Translations under genes and position numbers: made by a program
Notes under the pieces: generated by a model
The model's input: only the letters and a program-made list of their open reading frames with translations
What the model was told of the DNA's origin: nothing
Databases searched by the model: none
NCBI GenBank assembly: GCA_019454045.1
Contig: SKCR01007816.1
Span: 434,001 to 498,000 of the forward strand
DNA length: 64,000 nucleotides
Direction of reading: 5' to 3'
From: Zanthoxylum bungeanum
Lineage: Eukaryota > Streptophyta > Magnoliopsida > Sapindales > Rutaceae
In this document: positions 58,001-64,000 of the stretch, one piece after another
Numbering within the stretch: the stretch's first letter is position 1
How the letters are laid out: every line of letters starts with the position of its first letter

Positions 58001-58812
58001 CTGACATTGAATGTCCTATATATTGATGATGTATTATTTCTTGGAAATAACATTCCCATGTAACAATCGGTGAAAGCTTGGCTTTCATTTAAATTCTCCA
58101 TAACAACTTGGAAGAGGCAACCTTTATTCTAGGAATAAGGATCTACTGGGATAGATCTAAAAGTTGGTGGCACTCTCCGAGAACCGGTACATTGAAAGAT
58201 ATGTACGCGACCTGGTGTCTCATATGCTTTGAGCATGTGGAGTCACAATCAGGCCGATCTAGGTGATGGTCACTAGATTGATGTTAATAACATCCTTTAG
58301 TATCTTAGACGAACTAAGGATGTTTTCTTAATTTATGGAGATGGATAACTTGAGGTGACTGGATTCACCGTTGCAAGTTTCCAAACCGATAAAGGCGACT
58401 GTAAGTCGTATTTAGGGTACTTATTTTGTTTGAACAACAGAACAGTGAGCTGGAAATCTTCATAGCAAGATACTGTTACTTATTCAACAAAAACGGATTA
58501 TATTGCTGCGGTTGAGGCAGCAAAAGAAGCATTTTGGATCTATAAAATTCCTAATTGGATTAGGAGTAGTTCTATTAGTAGCTGAGCTGGGCTACAACAC
58601 AGACTAAGGAATTACGGTCTCATCAATGATCCAAGTATGTACTTCGACGGTTTGATCTGATTCGTGAGATCATACATCGTGGCGATGTCAAGATCGAAAA
58701 GAACATTTCAGATGACAACCTTGCATATCCGTTGACGAAAGCGATATCTCAGCATAATCATGAGCGACCTGTACATAGTTCAGGTGTTGGACACCTGAGT
58801 GATTGGCAATAG
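55098..58812 (+). pseudogene. Copia D gag-pol, heavily decayed
   Basis: Alignable by eye to A throughout but with dozens of stops and small deletions. Examples are the gag MSEGTSV-like segment near 55470, a zinc knuckle region near 55835, an integrase LVHSDVSGPM-like segment near 56540, RT near 57450-58000 (the YVDD position reads YIDD near 58020) and RNase H near 58340-58520. No domain is intact. Confidence 0.85.
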
Positions 58813-58826
58813 GCCAAGTGGGAGAT

Positions 58827-60801
58827 TGTTGGACAATTATGACCCATAGCATCACTATTTTGTAAAGGACATGGTGTTCTTGTACAAAATTAACTATGTG
58901 ACATATGAAATTGCTCTTTTATCATTTGTTATTGGATTACTTGGATATATAAATGATAAGAGTCCCTATGATTAGTACCGGATTAATAATATATGAGGCA
59001 GTATTAATCCATAAACGGTTTAATAATTAAATATCCCTAGTCGTAGTATTATCGAGATTGGACATCGATAATGCGGAATAGGCTAGTATTGCACTTGTGC
59101 GCGTTTTGGAAGCTTAACGACATAATTATCATATATTTAAGTATTTGATACTTATGCAAGTGTGATAGGAGGTTCTGTTAGCCATTGGATCAGGAACAGC
59201 TTCGCTCTGGATAGACCCATCAGAATCTTATTGGTAATATGACTATGTGTCTATGGGAATCCGAATCAGGGTAGGTGTATTTGGTCTTAACCTGAGACTT
59301 GCATCACTAATACTTGCTACAATCAGTATGCTTTGGTTTTGGTCATCCGTGGCTCTAATAGGTTCTGTGTATGTTTCTTCTAGGTATACTGAGAATCGTA
59401 GTGTGTTAGGTATGATGTCAAGATGGAAGTATCACTTCAGTCATATGGAGATGATGATCACGCAAGGATACATAAATGGTACTCTTAAATGCTGCAGCTA
59501 TCGGGATAATATGACTAGGTCATGATTATCCAATTACAGAGACTAGTTGATAGTGATCCGATATATGCTTCGTACAGGGCAGACACAGTTCCAGCCCCAG
59601 GCCTAGCATGTGACATCCGATACTGGATCGTAATACGCAATACACTGTATACTACGCTTGATAAAGATTATATATTCCTCGTTGAATATTTCTGGAGAAT
59701 TGGGTAGACACGGTGCTTTGCTAGAAGACAACCATGTCTTGTAAATCAGTAAGAACGTGGTACAGGGTACGCACGTATTTGGATAGTCCAATGACCATAT
59801 TTACTGCCAACATATCCAGGGATCTCTTGGGTCGCTTCCCAAAGATTCACCAATGAGATTTGACTCGAACAGAGAATTAATCTGGGATTAATTATGAGAG
59901 AGAAAATTAATCTGGGATAAATTACGGCAAGAATTAATCTGGGATTAATCAAGAGAGAGAGAAAATTAATCTGGGATTAATTGCGTCATGAATTAATCTG
60001 GGATTAATTCGTGAAGAAGAGAGAACGCGATTAATTTGGAATTAATCGGTAAAATAAATTTAATAGTTAAATTAGATTTTTCCATTTAATTTATTTATTT
60101 GGGCTAAAATAATATATTAGATATATTAATTGAAATTGGATTTCAATGCGGAATTAAAATTGGATTTTAATTCAAGCGAACGAATTATTTTGGAATTAAT
60201 TTGTAAGCGACTTCCGTAATAATTTTACTAGGCATTATTATTTAATTAAATTAGATTTAATTACGACGCGACGTAAAATTCATTTAATCGGATTAAACGA
60301 ATCCGAGCCCGAAGTGTGTTGAGCAAGCCCACTTGAATTTTGAATTTAAAGTGAGGCCCACTTCACTTACATCATTAATCAACTTTTGGTGATGGAAGTG
60401 ATTGATGGCTTTTGTTGGAAACTTGTATAACACACTTTGCTTTTGTAAAGCATATACACATTTTTTGGAGTTTGACTTTTTGTAATTGTTTTTAGAAAAC
60501 AAAGACACAAAAAAACTTCATCTCTCTTCTCCTCTCTACTCCATTACCGAACACAATGCTTTTCTTGGAGGAAAATTTTTCTTTCAAAATTTGTTCTTGC
60601 TAGCACATAAAGGAGTGAATCAAGGTGATAGGGAAACTCACCCGAGAGTTTGGAACTCGATTTTAAGCTCCGAGCTACTACATCCAAAGGAATTTTTGAA
60701 AGCCTAAAACCGATCAAGGTGAGTTTTTCCGCAACTTTCTTTGATTAACTCACACACGAATCACGCTTAGAGATCCTTGGCATGTTCTAGGAACACTTAC
60801 A
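58827..60801 (+). repeat. Copia D 3' LTR
   Basis: Preceded by polypurine tract AAGTGGGAGAT and followed by the TSD CATTT and the remainder of the LOG copy. Confidence 0.93.
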
Positions 60802-61243
60802 CATTTCTCCTAGCATCTTCAAGAAACACAAAATGAAAGTAAAAAAATCCATCAACATTAAACAGTCCAATTGGTTTCTGGTGTATGTTCAAGTTCGCCC
60901 AAGATATTACGATAAATATTTCCTCCATCGTGCCCAAGCCACCTGGCAAAGCAATAAAAATATCAGCACGATTAATCATTTCAATAAGTCATTCGGACAT
61001 ACCTGACACAATGCATTTTTCTCCGTTTGATTGTCCGATAAGATTTGCGTCCGCCAAAGGTTTTGGAATGATTCCCAAAACTTGACTACCTCCTTCATAT
61101 ACGGTCATTGAAACATAACCCATCAGTCCAAGATTGCCATCGCCATATACTAAGTGCATATTCCTCTCAGCCATGACTCTACCTAATTCTTTTGCTGCCT
61201 TAACAACTTCTGGTTTAGATCCAGAACTAATCCCACAAAACAC
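60802..61243 (-). pseudogene. LOG: LOG-like cytokinin riboside 5'-monophosphate phosphoribohydrolase copy, N-terminal and catalytic part
   Basis: LOG enzymes release active cytokinin bases from nucleotides. Here the minus strand reads CGISSGSKPEVVKAAKELGR, HLVYGDGNLGLMG (family YGGG altered to YGDG), GGSQVLGIIPKPLA, then one in-frame TGA (~60991-60989). It continues [20 protein letters not shown] with the signature PGGxGTxxE intact, and [20 protein letters not shown]. The frame runs on at 50920 after copia D. LOG genes normally have several introns, but this ~620-bp copy has none, so it looks like a retrocopy. It sits inside gypsy G on the pol strand. The true start codon is unclear, so it is scored as a pseudogene. 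Confidence 0.85.
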
Positions 61244-62279
61244 ACAGATGTTAACGACTCATCTTCTTAAAGTTGCTTACATTTTTTTTACTCTCTCTAA
61301 TCTGGATGTGTTGAAGAGAGCAATGACAAGTTGAATTTATAGATCCTAAAAAAGGGTGAGTAATAATTGCACCAGTACCTGCCAAATGATAATTATTAGT
61401 GGAACAATAAAATATATCGTGAAAGTCAAGAAGTTTGGAACTTGTCGATGAAAATAAAAGGAATCAAAATAAAGCAAATCACAATTATTAGTTAAAGACA
61501 AATAAATTAAAACAAAAATATTTATGGGAGTTGTGATTATGACTCACATCTTCCTCTAGTAATGACTTGAATGACATCTATGGGTCATGGACAAGTTTCC
61601 CATCCAATTTTCTTATAAATTGACAAATAGGGTCTTTTAAAGTCAGATTTCCTAGACTCAATTATTATTTTTCTCTTCGAAACTGTATATATAAATTGTG
61701 AATCGCGTGATGGACATATCCACTGGAATGCATCTTAAGAGTCAATGATATGTCATCTAAAGACTCCTTACTCATCCCTAATGAATTTTATTTTATCTTC
61801 ATGATTATCAGACACCATTCCTAAAGAACGAAAACGAGTATTGCATGTACAATGTGCACATTTATAACAAACACCTAATCGTTTAGCTTTTCTTTTCTTA
61901 GCATAGATGCTTTTTTCTTAGCATAGGTGCTTTTTCCTAAACTAGGCAGAAATGAAAATAAAAGAGTCAGATGACTCACCTGCCAAGCGAACTCGTGCTT
62001 CAATTATCCAACGAATACCACTAGGAATACCTTTGATCATTAGAAGCCTCATTCTTTCAATGTGTGCTTTGTATACTTTCATCAGAGAGTTTTGATGGAG
62101 AGAAGGAAAATGCTTGTGAGGTTTTGCGAGAGTGTATTCTATCTTGTCTTGTGAATTTACCTACAAAAATAAAACACACAAAAGAAAACACACAATATCT
62201 CAATAAATACACAATGCGTGGGTTGCCTTTCTGCTAGCGCTAAGTTTAACGTCTTTAGCCAGACATGATTATCCAAACG
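61244..62279 (-). other. Region between LOG copy and gypsy pol, with unrecognised decayed frame
   Basis: Directly after pol comes a short GACGTTAAACTTAGCGCTAG / GGCAACCCACGC phrase typical of plant gypsy elements. Next is an unrecognised reading frame: KVYKAHIERMRLLMIKGIPS and IRWIIEARVRLAG (62080-61980) running into a perfect CAG/GTGAGT donor. A further part (~61880-61560) has CYKCAHCTCNTRF and FQWICPSRDSQFIY and a few stops. The Cys pairs suggest a former zinc-binding protein. I do not recognise the family. A small ~21-bp tandem duplication lies near 61900-61940. Confidence 0.5.
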
Positions 62280-64000
62280 TTAGACTGGATCAGTAGGTGT
62301 GAGACTCTCTTTCTGACGCTTGATGGATTCTCCCCAATAGTGCTTGACACGTTGGCTATTGACCTTGAATGTATCATTGGAGTTGGGGTCATGTAGCTCA
62401 ACAACTTTGTATGGTAACACTTGGGTGATCACAAATGGACCTGACCACCGTGATTTCAGCTTGCCAGGAAAAAAGTTTCAACCTTGAGTTGTATAACAAT
62501 ATCCGTTGCCCTGGTTCCAATTGTCTGCAAACTATTTTCTGATCATGCCACTTCTTGGTCTTTTCCTTATATAGTTTGGCATTCTAATAAGCATGGAGAC
62601 GAAATTCCTCTAATTCATTCAATTGTAAGAGTCGTTTCTTCCCCGCTACTTGTAGATCAAAATTTAGCTTTGTTAGTGCCCAATACGCTTTATTTTCGAG
62701 CTCCACAGGAAATGGCATGCATTTTCAAACACTAGTTGATATGGGGATATTCCAATGGGTGTCTTGAAAGCTGTCCGGTATGCCCATAATGCATCATTCA
62801 ATTTTTTGGACCAGTCCTTTCTCGTTGAACAAATAGTTCTCTCCAAAATTCTCTTGATTTCTCAAATGGAGACTTCAACCTGACCACTTGACTGCAGATG
62901 GTAAGCAGTAGTAACTTTGTGAGTAACTCCATATTTAGATAAGAGTGCATCAAAGTATTTATTGCAGAAGTGTGTTCCACAATCACTGATGATTGCCAGA
63001 GGTGTTCTAAAGCGAGTGAAAATATTTTTCTTGAGAAAATATAAAACCACTTTGGAATTATTCGATGGTAGTGCTGTTGCTTCAACCATTTGGAGATGTA
63101 GTCTACTGCAACCAGAATGTACAGGTTTCCATATGATGGAACAAAGGTTCTCATAAAATCAATCCCCAATACATCAAATATCTCCACTTCTAGAATGCTT
63201 TGAAGAGGTCCTTCATTTCTCCTCAAAATATTTCCCGTTCTCTAGCACCTATCACATTGAAGAACAAATAAGTGAGCATATTTAAATAAGGTGGGCCAGA
63301 ACAAATCTGATTGTAGCACTTTGGCCACGGTTTTGTTTCCGCTGAAGTGTCCGACATATGGTGATGAATGACAATGCTGCAGGATATTATTGACCTCCTC
63401 CTGTGGTACACAACGCCGCAATAACTGATCAGCACAATTTTTAAATAGGTATGGCTCATCCTAGACATAGTGCTTGACTTTTTTCAAGAATTTATTTCTT
63501 TGCTGATGTGTCCATTCCAACGGCCATTTCCACGATACTATGTAGTTCACATAGTTAGCATATCATGGGACTTCCTACTGCTTGATGGCAAACAATTGTT
63601 CATCTGGAAAAGTTTCATTAATTGTCAGTTCATTGCCAGTTGTACCTCCATATTCGAGCCTCGACAAGTGATCTGCAACTTGATTTTCTATCTCCTTCCT
63701 ATCTCGGATCTCCATGTCAAATTCTTGGAATAGAAGCACCCAATGAATCAATCTGGGCTTGTCATCTTTCTTCGCGATTAGGTATTTGATTGTTGAATGA
63801 TCTGTGTAGACCACCACCTTGGGACCCAGCAAATAGGAGAGGAATTTATCAAAAACAAACACAACTGTGAGCAATTCCTTTTTAGTTGTTGTGTAGTTGA
63901 GTTGTGCTTCATTCAAAGTTTTACTGGCGTAGTAAATGATGTGAAAAACTTTTTCCTTTCGTTGTCCCAAAACTGCACCTACTGTAAAATCACTAGCATC
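62280..64000 (-). pseudogene. pol: Ty3/gypsy pol 3' half: RNase H and integrase
   Basis: Minus strand: RNase H (64000-63575) with [20 protein letters not shown] and [20 protein letters not shown]. Then the integrase HHCC finger (HCHSSPYVGHF and CDRC, ~63370-63240), the core [10 protein letters not shown].. and VAVDYISKW (63190-63080) in broken frames, and a C-terminal SRWSGPFVITQVLPYKVVEL domain ending PTDPV and TAA at 62282-62280. RNase H before integrase identifies Ty3/gypsy. The sequence type recalls Athila/Tat-like plant lineages (inference). Stops and frameshifts make it inactive. RT, protease, gag and the 5' LTR lie beyond the window. Confidence 0.88.

Larger units (their letters stand above)
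50921..60801 (+). mobile_element. Copia element D, inserted in the LOG copy
   Basis: 9,881 bp, TGTTGGACAATTATGACCC..GAACACTTACA, TSD CATTT at 50916-50920 and 60802-60806. LTRs are 1,943 bp (50921-52863) and 1,975 bp (58827-60801), differing by ~6% over the first 400 bp. Same lineage as A, C and E. The internal gag-pol is far more decayed than the LTRs. Confidence 0.95.

Overview
This window is nuclear DNA from a flowering plant, most likely a eudicot. It is AT-rich, has spliced genes with canonical GT..AG introns, and is dominated by plant-type Ty1/copia and Ty3/gypsy LTR retrotransposons with initiator-Met-tRNA-type primer sites, plus hAT DNA transposons. No tRNA, rRNA, CRISPR or prokaryotic feature was seen. 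The species cannot be named from the sequence.

Left part (1-13,300). An LTR end at the window edge abuts a decayed hAT transposase. The only complete host gene is on the minus strand at 12,878-3,787: a seven-exon, 484-codon orthologue of plant protein JASON (meiosis II spindle organisation). All exons join in frame. Its fourth intron is swollen to 6.25 kb by a 5.47 kb copia element on the opposite strand (TSD AGAAG, nearly identical LTRs) and a small TRIM-like element.

Upstream of the gene (13,390-15,760). A degenerate MITE-like element is split by a 1,704-bp non-autonomous hAT element with a perfect 8-bp TSD.

Right part (16,523-64,000) is one nested cluster. The oldest layer is a Ty3/gypsy element on the minus strand. 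Its pol lies at the right edge, and its 3' LTR is split between 49,400-48,920 and 17,310-16,523. Between its pol stop and its polypurine tract it carries an intron-less copy of a LONELY GUY (LOG) cytokinin-activation gene, a candidate gene capture. Copia D (50,921-60,801, TSD CATTT) interrupts the LOG copy. Copia A (17,311-48,919, TSD GTTTG) interrupts the gypsy LTR. Inside the 5' LTR of A sit copia B (30,548-41,137, TSD AATTT) and a minus-strand tandem copia array C (18,837-30,472).

The most unusual structure is in the ~2 kb LTRs of the related copias A, C and D. Each holds an ordered array of about nine AT-rich hyphenated palindromes. Nearly all have a 3-nt centre of the form TNG in the same polarity. 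Arms and middle base vary between copies while pairing is kept, including one apparent compensatory change. The unrelated B LTR also carries several palindromes with 3-nt centres. All divergence figures are hand counts over parts of the sequence.
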